From assembly GCA_900544105.1 (NCBI GenBank), contig UQUC01000002.1, positions 5,515 to 69,514 on the forward strand: DNA of 64,000 bases, read 5' to 3'. Positions within the stretch are counted from its first letter, which is position 1. Each line of letters starts with the position of its first letter. The notes beneath the pieces were generated by a model. The model was given only the letters and a program-made list of their open reading frames with translations, made no database searches and was not told the origin of the DNA. Shown here piece after piece: positions 25,678 to 34,824 of this stretch. Origin of the DNA: an uncultured Oscillibacter sp. (GTDB lineage Bacteria; Bacillota; Clostridia; Oscillospirales; Oscillospiraceae). The position numbers and the translations under genes are program-made.

Positions 25678-26744
25678 CACTTCATCCAGCTTAACAAACG
25701 GCCTGCCTCCAATGCCGCCTGCGCCCGGACACCCTCAAAATCCACATAGGGATTGTAGACGCCCTCCAACAGATCGTGGGCTGCCTTGGCCTCTTGCAGC
25801 GCGGCGATTGCCTCCTCCCGGAGCACCCCAGTCATCCGGCTGCGAAACCGCAGACGGGCCTTGTTCTCCGGGTAGCTCAGGGCGTCCATCCTCACCCGGC
25901 GGTAGGGCTTTCCTGGATACACCATCCCTGACTTGGAGGTGACAAAGGCCACGCCCAGCTCCGGGATCAGCAGGTGTTCCAGCCGCTCCGGTTCCTCCGG
26001 GGACGGGCAGGCGGTCACGTCATAGTCCCGGCGAGTGGCTTCCTCACACAATGCCGTCAGCAGCGCCACCGCCTGCTCATAGCTGTCCTCCAGCTCGTAG
26101 ACCTTAGGGCACAGGGCCTCCACGCTGTCAAACCGCCAGACCGGCCCCCTATGGGTCAGGCTCCCCAAAAAGCGGCGGGTGATCTTCCCCGTGCCGCTCC
26201 CTCGGCCCCGCAGCTCTCTGGCCATGATCCCGGAGAACCGCCGGGCCGCCCGCTGACAGTCAAAGCTGCGGCTGACCTCGGCAACCGTATCCAACTCCAC
26301 CTGTCGGGCCGCCTTCAGACAGTGGTAGGCGCGGCCATAGGCATCCTGATAATTGTGAGTGTGGCGCTTCACCTCCACCGCCTGCGCCTTGGCTGCGGGC
26401 AGGTCATAAAACCGCCCCAGATCCACATAGCGATCCACAGCCGCCGGGTATTTCGGCTCTATGGCGTGGGGCGAGGTCCCATCACAGACGGCGCACCGGA
26501 GCGTTGGGATCACAACGCCGTCCAGAGAATCCGGATCCCCGGAGCACCAAAGATACTCCACGTCCGCTCCCGCCTGCTCCATCGTCCTACCGATCTCCCG
26601 CATGAAGGTATTCTTCCCTACCCCCGGCCCGCCCTTGAGGATCATCATGTCAAAGGCCGTTTCCGGGTCCATGATCTCGGAAAATAAATTCTGAAAGCCG
26701 CTGCCGCTGTTGGCCCCTAAGAAGAAATTGGTGATCTGTGCCAT
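25677..26744 (-). CDS. P-loop ATPase-like protein with altered Walker A
   Basis: A 355-residue protein related to a clostridial ATPase family of unknown role, which in other genomes has two P-loop halves. The first P-loop reads GGPGVGKNT at about residues 39-47, with Asn where Ser or Thr should ligate magnesium. Further family marks are DGTSPHAIEPKYP and LGRFYD. At the expected start of the second half (GPVWRFDSVEALCPKVYELE) no P-loop follows, so that site looks lost. The protein may bind nucleotide without turnover. The start is ATG at 26744, behind GGGGAGGGG; an ATG ten codons upstream precedes that site. Monocistronic between two terminators. Confidence 0.6.
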   Translation of the reverse strand: MAQITNFFLGANSGSGFQNLFSEIMDPETAFDMMILKGGPGVGKNTFMREIGRTMEQAGADVEYLWCSGDPDSLDGVVIPTLRCAVCDGTSPHAIEPKYPAAVDRYVDLGRFYDLPAAKAQAVEVKRHTHNYQDAYGRAYHCLKAARQVELDTVAEVSRSFDCQRAARRFSGIMARELRGRGSGTGKITRRFLGSLTHRGPVWRFDSVEALCPKVYELEDSYEQAVALLTALCEEATRRDYDVTACPSPEEPERLEHLLIPELGVAFVTSKSGMVYPGKPYRRVRMDALSYPENKARLRFRSRMTGVLREEAIAALQEAKAAHDLLEGVYNPYVDFEGVRAQAALEAGRLLSWMK

Positions 26745-26810
26745 AGCCGCCCCTCCCCATTTGATCTCATTCACAAGCTATGCAACAGTGGCTTGACCGG
26801 TCCGTTTTTC

Positions 26811-26846
26811 CGCAAAAAAGGAACAGCGTCCCGTGACGGGACGCTG
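26811..26846 (-). terminator. Terminator after the EFR1 gene
   Basis: Stem AACAGCGTCCC / GGGACGCTGTT with a GTGAC loop; on the minus strand the stem is followed by CCTTTTTTG. Confidence 0.85.
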
Positions 26847-26872
26847 TTTTGCTATATTCCGACAGACTTTCC

Positions 26873-27694
26873 TTACAGGAACACCTCGTTCTTCTTCGGC
26901 TCTGTGAAGGTCTGCTCCAGCATGGCTACATGGGATAAAAACGCCGGGTCGTCAAAGTATTTGGCGTGTTTCGTGCATTTCCGCACACAAGCTTGACACT
27001 TGATGCAGGTGCCGGGAACGCTGTATACGTCCTTGGAGTCGATGGCCCCCATGGGGCACAGCCGGGCGCAAGCGCCGCAGTTGGTACACTTGGCCGGGTC
27101 GGTCCGGGGCTTGGCCTTCAGGAACTTGGCGGGTTCTCCGTCGGTGCCCTTGGGGATGTAGTACGGAGCCTCCGGGTCTCCGGGAACAGTGACGGGTGCG
27201 GGATTTTCTGTCAAGCTTTTTACCTTGTCAGCGGTTGTAGTCGCAAAATTTTTGAGTTCCTTTCGGCCATCCCAGTCAGGCCTGTCCTCCGCCAGCTTGT
27301 CCGTAAAGGCGTGACGGCCCACAAAGGCGCCCCCGGCCACCGTATGGAATCCGTCACCCTCCAGAACTGCGCATAGTTCCGCTAAAGCGTTGTCATAGGA
27401 CCGATTTCCAAAGGTCACAATGGCCGCTGCCAGCGCGCCGTTACCATGAAGGTGGGCTTTGAGGTCAAGCAGGATCTTGTTGGGCAGCTTTCCCGCGTAG
27501 GTGGGTGTACCCACCACCACCAGATCCGTGTCGGCAAACACATAGTCCTGTTCCCGCTCTGCGGGCTTGGTGAACGGCAGCCGTTCCCAGGGGACGCCTA
27601 ACTGTTCTGCCAGCGTCTCCGCAAAGGCGGTAACGGTTTTTTCCGTATTTCCTGTGGCGCTGAAATACAGGGCACATACACGTTTGATCTCCAT
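26873..27694 (-). CDS. EFR1-type flavodoxin-ferredoxin protein
   Basis: A 273-residue fusion of a flavodoxin-like domain (FMN loop YFSATGNTEKT at about 10-20, GTPTYAGKLPN near 62-72) and a C-terminal 2[4Fe-4S] ferredoxin with CTNCGACARLCPMGA and CIKCQACVRKCTKHA, both full CxxCxxCxxxC sets. It would pass electrons between low-potential carriers in the cytoplasm; the partner is unknown. AAGGAGG precedes the ATG. Terminators isolate it from both neighbours, so it needs its own promoter, which was not clearly seen. Confidence 0.88.
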   Translation of the reverse strand: MEIKRVCALYFSATGNTEKTVTAFAETLAEQLGVPWERLPFTKPAEREQDYVFADTDLVVVGTPTYAGKLPNKILLDLKAHLHGNGALAAAIVTFGNRSYDNALAELCAVLEGDGFHTVAGGAFVGRHAFTDKLAEDRPDWDGRKELKNFATTTADKVKSLTENPAPVTVPGDPEAPYYIPKGTDGEPAKFLKAKPRTDPAKCTNCGACARLCPMGAIDSKDVYSVPGTCIKCQACVRKCTKHAKYFDDPAFLSHVAMLEQTFTEPKKNEVFL

Positions 27695-27712
27695 AGTCTC
27701 CTCCTTTTGCCA

Positions 27713-27740
27713 AAACAGGCACCCTTGCGGGTGCCTGTTT
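27713..27740 (-). terminator. Terminator of the long minus-strand block, after the small Cys protein
   Basis: Perfect stem AAACAGGCACCC / GGGTGCCTGTTT with a TTGC loop; the minus-strand arm continues into TTTTGG. Confidence 0.85.
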
Positions 27741-27745
27741 GAAAT

Positions 27746-27958
27746 TCACAGGGAAAAATCTTCCTCTTTCAGCTTGGCGGTGTCCAGAGAAGCCGGACGG
27801 GGCGGTACCCGCTTCAAAGGATCGTAGTGAAACCCTCTGCAATGGTGCTCCACCGGAACGATACCGTGCTTCACGCACATGACGTCCGTTTCGCTGATCT
27901 GCTGTCCGCGCTGGCAGTAGGCGCAGCGGGGATCGATATTCTTCCGAAACAGCTTCAC
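27746..27958 (-). CDS. Small cysteine/histidine protein of unknown function
   Basis: A 70-residue protein with CAYC near 12-15, CVKHG near 28-32 and HHCRGFHYDPLKR near 38-50, plausibly one zinc site of three or four Cys and His ligands. The C-terminus is charged. Similar short proteins occur beside clp genes in related gut Clostridia to my recollection, but no function is known. The start is GTG with GAGAGG upstream. It lies 17 bases after the clpE-like gene, in the same operon, so a role as a Clp adaptor is worth considering but unsupported. Confidence 0.65.
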   Translation of the reverse strand: MKLFRKNIDPRCAYCQRGQQISETDVMCVKHGIVPVEHHCRGFHYDPLKRVPPRPASLDTAKLKEEDFSL

Positions 27959-27975
27959 CGTACCTCTCCCCTTTC

Positions 27976-30288
27976 TTACAGCGCATCCAGACGGATAGCT
28001 TCATTCTCCGCGGCAGCATGGATCCGGGACACCGGATGCTCGTAGCTATCGATGATCTTAGTGGCCATGGGGTCCTCCAGCTCCTTCTGGATGGTGCGCC
28101 GCAGGTTCCGGGCGCCGTAGGTCCGGGAGAAGGACTTTTCCACCAGGAACTCTACCAGGCTGTCGTCATAGGTAAAGGTGATACCCTTGTCACCCAAGGA
28201 GGTGACAAGCTCGCCCAGCATGATCTTGGCAATCTCCTTGAAGTTCTCCTTGGACAGGCGGTTGAAGGTAATGACGGCGTCCACGCGGTTGATGAACTCC
28301 GGCCGCAGGAACTGCTGCAGCGCCTTCATAGCCTTATCTGCGTCCTGCTGTGTCTGGCTGCGGTCAAAGCCCACGGTGCCGCCATCCTGATTGCCGCTGC
28401 CGGCGTTGGAGGTCATGACGATAATGGTATTTTCAAAGTTGACCCGGCGGCCGTGGGAATCGGTGATCTCGCCATCGTCCAGAATTTGCAGCAGCACGTT
28501 CAGCACGTCGGGATGGGCCTTTTCGATCTCATCGAACAAAATGACGGCGTAGGGCTTCCGGCGGATCTTCTCCGTCAGCTGGCCCGCCTCGTCATAGCCC
28601 ACATAGCCCGGCGGGGAGCCTACGATCCGGGAAACGGAGTGCTTTTCCATAAATTCCGACATATCCAGACGGATCAGAGCGTCCGGAGTGTTGAACAGGT
28701 CCACGGCCAGCTGCTTCACCAGCTCCGTCTTACCCACGCCGGTAGAGCCGACAAAAATGAAGCTGACGGGCTTGTGCTTGGGAGAGATACCCACCCGGTT
28801 CCGCCGCACAGCGGCGGACACCGCCGCGATGGCTTCGTCCTGCCCGACGATGTGACTCTTGAGCCGCTCCTCCAACTGGCTGAGCCGCTGGAATTCCTCC
28901 TCCCGGATCTTGGAGGCCGGGATCTTGGTCCACAGCTCGATAACGTGGGCAATGTTCTCCATGGTCAGCTGGGGATCTCCCTTCAAAAGCAGGGTGTTCA
29001 GCTCCGTCTGACGCTGGAGGATCTTGCTTTTCAGCGTGGCGATCTGCTCGTAATCCGGCTCCGCGCCCTCCTGCGCGCCTTGCTCTTCCAGCATGGCCCG
29101 TTCTTTTTCAAAGTCGTCGATCTCCCGCTGAAGCTGCATCCGCCGGGAGATGTCCGGGTCCTTCAGGTTCAGGTCGGAGCAGGCCTCATCGATCAGGTCG
29201 ATGGCCTTATCCGGCAGGAAGCGGTCGGTGATGTACCGCTCGCTCAACAGCACCGCCTGACGCAGGATGCCGTCGGAGATCTTGACGCCGTGATACGCCT
29301 CGTAGTTGGGGGCCAGACCCTTGAGGATCTTGATGGAATCCTCGATGGAAGGCTCGTTCACCGTCACCGGCTGGAACCGGCGCTCCAGGGCGCTGTCCTT
29401 CTCGATAGACTTGCGGTATTCATTGAAGGTGGTGGCGCCGATGACCTGGATCTCGCCACGGGAAAGAGCGGGCTTCAGGATGTTGGCGGCATTCATGCTG
29501 CCCTCAGCGTCCCCGGCGCCCACGATATTGTGGATCTCGTCGATCATCAGGATGATGTTACCCAGCTTCTTGACCTCGTCGATGAGGCCCTTCATCCGCT
29601 GTTCAAACTGGCCCCGGAACTGAGTCCCGGCCACCAGCGCCGTCAGGTCGAGGAGGTAGACCTCCTTATCCCGCAGCTTGAAGGGCACATCCCCCGCCAC
29701 GATCCGCTGGGCAAGGCCCTCCGCGATGGCGGTCTTGCCCACGCCGGGCTCACCGATCAGACAGGGGTTGTTCTTCTGGCGGCGGTTCAGGATCTGAATG
29801 ACCCGCTCGATCTCCTCTGCACGGCCGATCACCGGGTCCAGCTTGCCCTCCTTGGCCTTACGGTTCAGGGAGATGCAGTAGCCCTCCAAAAACTTGCGTT
29901 TTCCGTTGGGCTTCCCCTCTTTTTTCTCCCGGCGGCTGCCGTCCTCCGCAGGCATCTCCTCCTTGGGAACAGGCTCGCCGCCGTTGTTGAACAGGCGGTT
30001 CAGAAACGGGAAGGTAGCGGTCTTGCCGGCTTCCTCGTCATCCTCTCCGCCGGGCAGATCCTCCACATTCTCGATGGAGTCCAGCGCCTGCATCATTTCA
30101 TTATTCAAATTATCCAGGTCTTCATCCGTGATGCCCATGCGCTGCATCATGTCGTTCACCTGGGGCAGCCCCAGGCTTTTGGCGCACTTCAGGCACAGGC
30201 CCTCGTTAACGGTCTTGTCCCCCTCCATCCGGGTGATGAACACCGTGGCAATATTCTTTTTACATCTGGAACAAAGTGTTGGCTGCAT
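27976..30288 (-). CDS. ClpE-type AAA+ unfoldase with N-terminal zinc finger
   Basis: A 770-residue Hsp100 ATPase. Residues 1-40 form a treble-clef zinc finger (CSRCKKN then CLKCAKSLG) as in ClpE, with an acidic and basic linker to about 140 and no Clp_N repeat domain. D1 has Walker A GEPGVGKT and arginine ALERRFQP. A coiled middle segment lies near 405-470. D2 has GSTGVGKT, Walker [13 protein letters not shown] and the sensor region RPEFINRVD. It would unfold proteins for ClpP, which is not in the window. The start is ATG at 30288 because GGAGG lies seven bases upstream; an ATG six codons earlier precedes it. Hairpins at that site suggest translational control. Confidence 0.88.
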   Translation of the reverse strand: MQPTLCSRCKKNIATVFITRMEGDKTVNEGLCLKCAKSLGLPQVNDMMQRMGITDEDLDNLNNEMMQALDSIENVEDLPGGEDDEEAGKTATFPFLNRLFNNGGEPVPKEEMPAEDGSRREKKEGKPNGKRKFLEGYCISLNRKAKEGKLDPVIGRAEEIERVIQILNRRQKNNPCLIGEPGVGKTAIAEGLAQRIVAGDVPFKLRDKEVYLLDLTALVAGTQFRGQFEQRMKGLIDEVKKLGNIILMIDEIHNIVGAGDAEGSMNAANILKPALSRGEIQVIGATTFNEYRKSIEKDSALERRFQPVTVNEPSIEDSIKILKGLAPNYEAYHGVKISDGILRQAVLLSERYITDRFLPDKAIDLIDEACSDLNLKDPDISRRMQLQREIDDFEKERAMLEEQGAQEGAEPDYEQIATLKSKILQRQTELNTLLLKGDPQLTMENIAHVIELWTKIPASKIREEEFQRLSQLEERLKSHIVGQDEAIAAVSAAVRRNRVGISPKHKPVSFIFVGSTGVGKTELVKQLAVDLFNTPDALIRLDMSEFMEKHSVSRIVGSPPGYVGYDEAGQLTEKIRRKPYAVILFDEIEKAHPDVLNVLLQILDDGEITDSHGRRVNFENTIIVMTSNAGSGNQDGGTVGFDRSQTQQDADKAMKALQQFLRPEFINRVDAVITFNRLSKENFKEIAKIMLGELVTSLGDKGITFTYDDSLVEFLVEKSFSRTYGARNLRRTIQKELEDPMATKIIDSYEHPVSRIHAAAENEAIRLDAL

Positions 30289-30293
30289 AGTTA

Positions 30294-30324
30294 CCTCCGT
30301 ACCCAACGGAGCGTGTGGCGCTCC
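30294..30324 (-). promoter_or_regulatory. Mutually exclusive hairpins at the clpE-like ribosome site
   Basis: GGAGCG (30308-30313) can pair with CGCTCC (30319-30324). Alternatively, CGGAG (30307-30311) pairs with CTCCG (30295-30299), which on the minus strand masks the GGAGG ribosome site. Both structures use the same bases, so only one can form at a time. Confidence 0.4.
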
Positions 30325-30332
30325 ATAGGGAA

Positions 30333-30360
30333 ATTATGATAGGGACGACAGCAGGCTCAA
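30333..30360 (-). promoter_or_regulatory. Possible internal promoter for the clpE-like gene
   Basis: On the minus strand TTGAGC (30360-30355), a 16-base spacer and CATAAT (30338-30333), overlapping the 3' end of cvpA. No CtsR direct repeat was recognised. Confidence 0.35.
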
Positions 30361-31023
30361 TGGCCCGACTGTCGAGAAAAAGCGAAGCAGATAGGTGTTC
30401 TCCGCGGGAAGGGCGATCCCAAGGCGGGGGGCCAGCCAGATCAGCAGCCACACCACCATCATACCCTCTAACAGACCCAGCAAAGCGCCGCCCAGCGTGT
30501 TGACCCCGGAAAGCACCGGCAGGCGCAGGATCAGGTTGATGGCCAGAGCCGCCAGCCGCAGCAGGATCACCAGCGCCAGAAAGATCAAAATGTATAAAAT
30601 GGCAAAGGCAAAGGTCTCTACCAACTCTCGCGCCACAGCCGCTGCGATAGCCCTGGACGTGGCAGCAACACTGCCCTCCGCGCGGCGCTCCAGCGTCCCC
30701 CGCAGCGTATCTAAGAGGCCCGTCCGGTCCAAAAGGTCCTTCAGACTGTCCGGCAGCAGTTCTTCCAGCGTTTGGCCGCTTTCCTGCCCTTTCTTTTCCA
30801 GGGTCTTTTCCACCGTTCCGGCGATTCGCTCCTCGATTTTTGGCGTCACCCAATCGGAGACCGGCTGGGTCAGGGCCTTCGCCCCCAGATTCGCGCCGAT
30901 CATGGCCGCGATCAGGACCAGGATGCCGGACAGGGACAGGAACAGCCCTCTCCAGCAGCCCCGCAAAGCCGCGGCGATCAAAAGTGCCGCGATCAGAACG
31001 TCTAATATTATAGCAGGTGTCAT
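30334..31023 (-). CDS. CvpA family membrane protein
   Basis: A 229-residue protein with the CvpA fold: an N-terminal hydrophobic pair (about 5-50), a hydrophilic segment of some 70 residues, then two or three transmembrane helices (about 130-205) with GALLGLLEGMMVVWLL. CvpA-family proteins are membrane proteins linked in some bacteria to colicin V export, purF and envelope stress; no precise role is known here. AGGTAGG precedes the ATG. It lies between the DUF5711 gene and the clpE-like gene in the same orientation. Confidence 0.82.
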   Translation of the reverse strand: MTPAIILDVLIAALLIAAALRGCWRGLFLSLSGILVLIAAMIGANLGAKALTQPVSDWVTPKIEERIAGTVEKTLEKKGQESGQTLEELLPDSLKDLLDRTGLLDTLRGTLERRAEGSVAATSRAIAAAVARELVETFAFAILYILIFLALVILLRLAALAINLILRLPVLSGVNTLGGALLGLLEGMMVVWLLIWLAPRLGIALPAENTYLLRFFSTVGPLSLLSSLS

Positions 31024-31083
31024 GGGACTTGCCTACCTTTCACCGTGAAAACAATTTGTAAACATCGCTGTAAATCCTACCTT

Positions 31084-32271
31084 TTATGGCAGAAACAGTT
31101 CTGCGGAATCCGCGCCGATCATCAGAACGGAGCCATCCGCCCGGGTCAGCACCTCGCGGGTGTGCTCCGGACCGTGGAGGGTGGCGTAGACCTGTAACTG
31201 ACGGTTGTAGACCACCAGACGGTCTGCGTACAGCACGGAGAGATACCGTCCGCAAGCGGAAACGTCCCGGACTTCCTCCGCAACATCCAAACTGGCGATC
31301 TCCTCGCCGTCATCATCCACCGTCACCAGCCGTCCCACGCTGCCGGACTGATACCGGTTCAGCAACAGCACCGTGTAGTCCTCGCCTCCGAGGTCATATT
31401 CCCGGAGGTACCCGCTGTTGTAGGAATAGGTACCAAGAAGCTTTCCGGCGGTGTCCCCCACCGCCAGGCAGGTATCGGTGACGGTGAGGATCCGATCTCC
31501 CCGGCCTGTCATGGCCGTCACCAGTCCGTCCGGCACGGCATAGTCCGCCACGGGGTCTTCCTGGGTCAGATCGTAGATCACCAGATTGCTGATAAACACA
31601 CTGTCCGCCTGCCCCATGGTCACAGCGGCCAGATAGCTGCCGTCCTCCGTCACGCAGGCATCCGCCACAAAGCGGCGGTGGGCGTTGAAAGCGAACAGCA
31701 CCTGCATATCAGCGCCGTACACATCCACATGGCCCTTGGTACCGCTGATCTGAGTGGTCACGGCCAGCATCCCGGAGCCGTTAAGGTTGGCGGAGACCAG
31801 CGGCCCACCGGCGGTCAGTTCCAACCGGGGTCCGGTCTCGTCCAGTACATAAAGGGCCGTGCCGCCAATGTCATAGGCCACGGCCAGACCGCCTCCCTGT
31901 CCCAGCGCCGGGGCGTTCATCTTCACGTTGGCGCTCCACACCTCGCTGCCGTCCGGTCCCAGCAGCCGCAGGGACGTATCCGACAGGATGACCAGTGAGT
32001 CGGTCCCCACCCGGGCGAAGCGGTTGGTATTGTCCGTATCGTAGTGGTAGACGGTCTTTTCCCCGCCCACCGCCTCCGTACCGTAGGCAAAATACCGGCG
32101 GAGAGCGTCGAACCCGGTGCCGTCCCGCCACGCCGCCACAAGCACGAGGCCCAGCACAGCGATGAGCACCAGCAGGAAAATCAGGAACTTCCGCAGCATA
32201 CGCCGCTTTTTCGGCGGTTCCTTTGCTCCGTCATCGTCATTCCAAATGTCTTTTGTCGTATTTTCAGCCAT
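31084..32271 (-). CDS. DUF5711 family membrane-anchored beta-propeller-like protein
   Basis: A protein of about 395 residues. A charged cytoplasmic tail (NDDDGAKEPPKKRR) leads to one transmembrane helix at roughly 28-48, and an external region of repeated beta-rich units (for example LVILSDTSLRLLGPDGSEVW and LAVAYDIGGTALYVLD) reads like WD40/PQQ-type propeller blades. Function unknown; family members occur in Clostridia near truA and cvpA. The start chosen (32271) overlaps the truA stop by eight bases and has GAGG about 12 bases upstream; ATGs at 32283 and 32289 are alternatives. Confidence 0.75.
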   Translation of the reverse strand: MAENTTKDIWNDDDGAKEPPKKRRMLRKFLIFLLVLIAVLGLVLVAAWRDGTGFDALRRYFAYGTEAVGGEKTVYHYDTDNTNRFARVGTDSLVILSDTSLRLLGPDGSEVWSANVKMNAPALGQGGGLAVAYDIGGTALYVLDETGPRLELTAGGPLVSANLNGSGMLAVTTQISGTKGHVDVYGADMQVLFAFNAHRRFVADACVTEDGSYLAAVTMGQADSVFISNLVIYDLTQEDPVADYAVPDGLVTAMTGRGDRILTVTDTCLAVGDTAGKLLGTYSYNSGYLREYDLGGEDYTVLLLNRYQSGSVGRLVTVDDDGEEIASLDVAEEVRDVSACGRYLSVLYADRLVVYNRQLQVYATLHGPEHTREVLTRADGSVLMIGADSAELFLP

Positions 32272-33019
32272 TGAGCCGTTCATCCTCATACCAAAGTCTT
32301 GTCAGGTACAGTCCCCCCGGCGGCACCGTGGGTCCCGCCAGCGTCCGGTCCCGACTTTCCAGAATGGCCGGAATATCCTCCGGCAGGAACTTTCCCTCGG
32401 CGGCGTAGAGCACCGTGCCGGTGATGGCCCGCACCATGTTATAGAGGAAGCCGTCGGCGCAGACCTTCAGCTCCAGCAGTTCCCCGCTGCGGGTCACGTC
32501 GCACCAGTAGATCGTGCGGACAGTGGTTTTTGTCTCCGTGCCCACGCTGCGGACCGCCGCGAAATCGTGAGTCCCTATGAACTGATGGGCTGCCCGGTTC
32601 AGAAATTCCTCGTCCAGACGCTTGGGGTAGAAGTACGCCCGGTTGACATAAAACGGATTCTTCACCCGTGAATTGTAAATGCGGTAAGTATACTCCTTTT
32701 TCAGACAGGAACCGATGGCGTTGAAATCCTCCGCCACCTCCAGCGCCTCGCTGACGGCAATATCCTCCGGCGTGTGGGTGTTGATGGCAAAGGGCAACCG
32801 CTCCAGGGGGATACGGCTCTCCGTGCGGAAATTGGCGATGTACCGCTCCGCGTGAACGCCGGCGTCCGTGCGGCCGCAGCCGGTGAGGTGCACCGGCGCG
32901 CCGGTGATCTTCTCCAACGCCTTTTGCAGCGTCTCGCAGACGGTGACGGCGTTTTTCTGCACCTGCCAGCCGTGGTAGGCCGTTCCATTATACATCAGTT
33001 TCAGTGCGATATTACGCAT
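32264..33019 (-). CDS. truA: tRNA pseudouridine synthase A
   Basis: A 251-residue TruA that makes pseudouridine at tRNA positions 38-40. The catalytic aspartate is in GCGRTDAGVHA near residue 53, and the later motifs YPKRLDEEFLNRAAHQFIG and FLYNMVRAITGT are canonical. The frame is open far upstream, but MRNIALKLMYNGTAYHGWQ at 33019 is the family's own N-terminus and has GGAGCC just before it. The truA gene beside ecfT/ecfA genes is a conserved Firmicutes arrangement. Confidence 0.95.
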   Translation of the reverse strand: MRNIALKLMYNGTAYHGWQVQKNAVTVCETLQKALEKITGAPVHLTGCGRTDAGVHAERYIANFRTESRIPLERLPFAINTHTPEDIAVSEALEVAEDFNAIGSCLKKEYTYRIYNSRVKNPFYVNRAYFYPKRLDEEFLNRAAHQFIGTHDFAAVRSVGTETKTTVRTIYWCDVTRSGELLELKVCADGFLYNMVRAITGTVLYAAEGKFLPEDIPAILESRDRTLAGPTVPPGGLYLTRLWYEDERLNG

Positions 33020-33047
33020 ATTGGCTCCTTTAACAGCATCAGCCGTG

Positions 33048-33950
33048 TTATTTTTCCCAGGAAACGCGCACGTTGTGATCTGTGACCGGCCAGACCTCTT
33101 CCACCATCGTCCCATCCTGATCGATCTCATAGGTGCAGACGGTAAAATCATAGGAAAGGCCAAAGCTGTCCCGGCAGAGCAGGTGCAGCTCCACGGTGTC
33201 CTCCGGCTGACAGGAAACCGCGATGCCGCCATTCTCCGAAGCCGGGGTATAGTAGACCACATCGGGATCGCCGCTGAAGGTGGACTCCGAAATCTTTGCC
33301 GGAAGGGTCTGGACGGCCTCTCCGTTTTTCAGCACCTGAAAAGCAGGGTCAATCACCTCTGTGCCGTACTGCTTTCTGACGCCCAGATCGTATTGAAGCT
33401 GGAAGCTCCCTCCCCGATAGGTGGGATCGCCATAACCGCTGCCGTCATTCGTCAGGGGCAGCAGCACAGCAAGGTCACTGTAACTGGTGACCTCTTCCCG
33501 GCTGGTCTGACCGCCGGTGGTGATATTCGCCGCGAAGGACACTTCGCCGGTATCCTCCACCGGCAAGCTCACCGGCGCGGAGAACACGCCGCCATTTCCG
33601 GACATAGGCTGTTCCGTTGTCCGGCCGTTCTGGGTCACCGCCAGCGCCACCTCCGTGTCCGCCGTCCAGCGGCGGAGGGTGATGCTCATGTCGGCTTGCA
33701 GCGTATGACTTTCCGGGTCCAGACCGGTAGGTTCAAAGGAAAAATCCGACAGATTCTCCGTCTGCTCTCGCTGTTTCGCGGACAGGTTCGTGATCTGATC
33801 ATCCATATCGGAAAGCCGATATGCGATACCATCCAAATTGCTTTTCAGGATCGTCCGCGTATCCACCAGCTCCGCCCGGGTCACAAGCAGGGCGATCAAC
33901 AGCACCACATTCAGCGCCAGAGAGAGGATCTGAAACCAGTTTTTCTTCAT
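33048..33950 (-). CDS. Hypothetical membrane-anchored extracytoplasmic protein
   Basis: A 300-residue protein not recognised as a known family. It has one N-terminal transmembrane helix (about 4-25), then a short helical region with heptad character (LDGIAYRLSDMDDQITNLS, about 38-65), then a beta-strand-rich region suggestive of an Ig-like or beta-sandwich exterior domain. No catalytic motif was seen. The start at 33950 has AAAGGAG upstream; an ATG seven codons earlier overlaps it. It sits inside the conserved ecfT-truA interval, where no gene is usually present, and next to a second uncharacterised membrane-anchored protein (DUF5711). Confidence 0.65.
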   Translation of the reverse strand: MKKNWFQILSLALNVVLLIALLVTRAELVDTRTILKSNLDGIAYRLSDMDDQITNLSAKQREQTENLSDFSFEPTGLDPESHTLQADMSITLRRWTADTEVALAVTQNGRTTEQPMSGNGGVFSAPVSLPVEDTGEVSFAANITTGGQTSREEVTSYSDLAVLLPLTNDGSGYGDPTYRGGSFQLQYDLGVRKQYGTEVIDPAFQVLKNGEAVQTLPAKISESTFSGDPDVVYYTPASENGGIAVSCQPEDTVELHLLCRDSFGLSYDFTVCTYEIDQDGTMVEEVWPVTDHNVRVSWEK

Positions 33951-34017
33951 AAGACCGCTCCTTTTACGCAAAGCATTTTCCCTTTACAGAGTTTGTGTTT
34001 ACAGCGTCTTTTTAGTT

Positions 34018-34824
34018 TTAGGCGCCCAGTCTCCGCAGGACCACCACCAGCGCCAGAATGACCGCACCGCCCGTCAGAGCAACGTAGTCCCGCCGCTGGT
34101 ATTTCAGAACGTGGAGCTTGGTGCGGCCCTCGCCGCCGTGGTAGCAGCGGCACTCCATAGCCGTCGCCAGCTCGTCCGCCCGGCGGAAGGCGCTGATAAA
34201 CAGGGGCACCAAAATGGGCACCAGCGCCTTGGCCTTCTGGAAGATGTTCCCGCTGTCGAAATCCGCGCCACGAGCCTTCTGCGCGGACATGATCTTGTCC
34301 GTTTCCTCGATCAGCGTAGGGATGAACCGCAGGGCAATGGCCATCATCATGGCCAGCTCGTGAACGGGAACATGGATCTTTTTCAGGGGGTTCAGCAGGG
34401 ATTCCAGTCCGTCCGTCAGGCGGATGGGGCTGGTGGTGTAGGTCATCAGGAACGTCCCCATCACCAGCAGCATGATGCGGATGACCATGAACAGCGCGTT
34501 TTCAATGCCCTTCACGGAGACCCGGAGGATGCCCCACTCCCAGAGGTAGTGGGTGTCCGGGATGAAGAACATATTGAGAATGCCTGTGAACGCGATGATG
34601 AACACCAGCGGCTTCAGGCCCCGCACCAGCGCCCGCAGGCCCACATGGGACACCTTCACGCACGCGGCCAGCGTCACCGCCATGACAGCGTAGCCCATCC
34701 AGCCCTTGGCGCTGAACAGCGCAATGATGTACAGCGTCACCAGCAAGATTTTCGTCCGGGGGTCCAGCTTATGGGCGATGGAATTTCCCGGGAAATACTG
34801 GCCTAAGGTAATATCCTTCAGCAT
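34018..34824 (-). CDS. ecfT: Energy-coupling factor transporter transmembrane protein EcfT
   Basis: A 268-residue T-component of a group II ECF vitamin transporter, which couples the two EcfA ATPases to interchangeable substrate-binding S-components. The coupling-helix motif near residues 188-193 reads KARGADFDSGN, with the canonical A-R-G tripeptide; a second motif (ADELATAMECRCY) follows near 216-228. About five to six membrane helices. The start overlaps ecfA2 by seven bases. No S-component gene is in the window, as expected for a shared energising module. Confidence 0.92.
   Translation of the reverse strand: MLKDITLGQYFPGNSIAHKLDPRTKILLVTLYIIALFSAKGWMGYAVMAVTLAACVKVSHVGLRALVRGLKPLVFIIAFTGILNMFFIPDTHYLWEWGILRVSVKGIENALFMVIRIMLLVMGTFLMTYTTSPIRLTDGLESLLNPLKKIHVPVHELAMMMAIALRFIPTLIEETDKIMSAQKARGADFDSGNIFQKAKALVPILVPLFISAFRRADELATAMECRCYHGGEGRTKLHVLKYQRRDYVALTGGAVILALVVVLRRLGA

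Noticed and set aside
28018..30339. A plus-strand open frame of over 770 codons opposite the clpE-like gene
   Set aside because: It is the mirror of a well-conserved coding strand in GC-rich DNA, has no family resemblance and low-complexity composition. The same applies to long opposite-strand frames at 5013-6953, 13359-14309, 24150-25589, 40083-41813 and 48646-50214.
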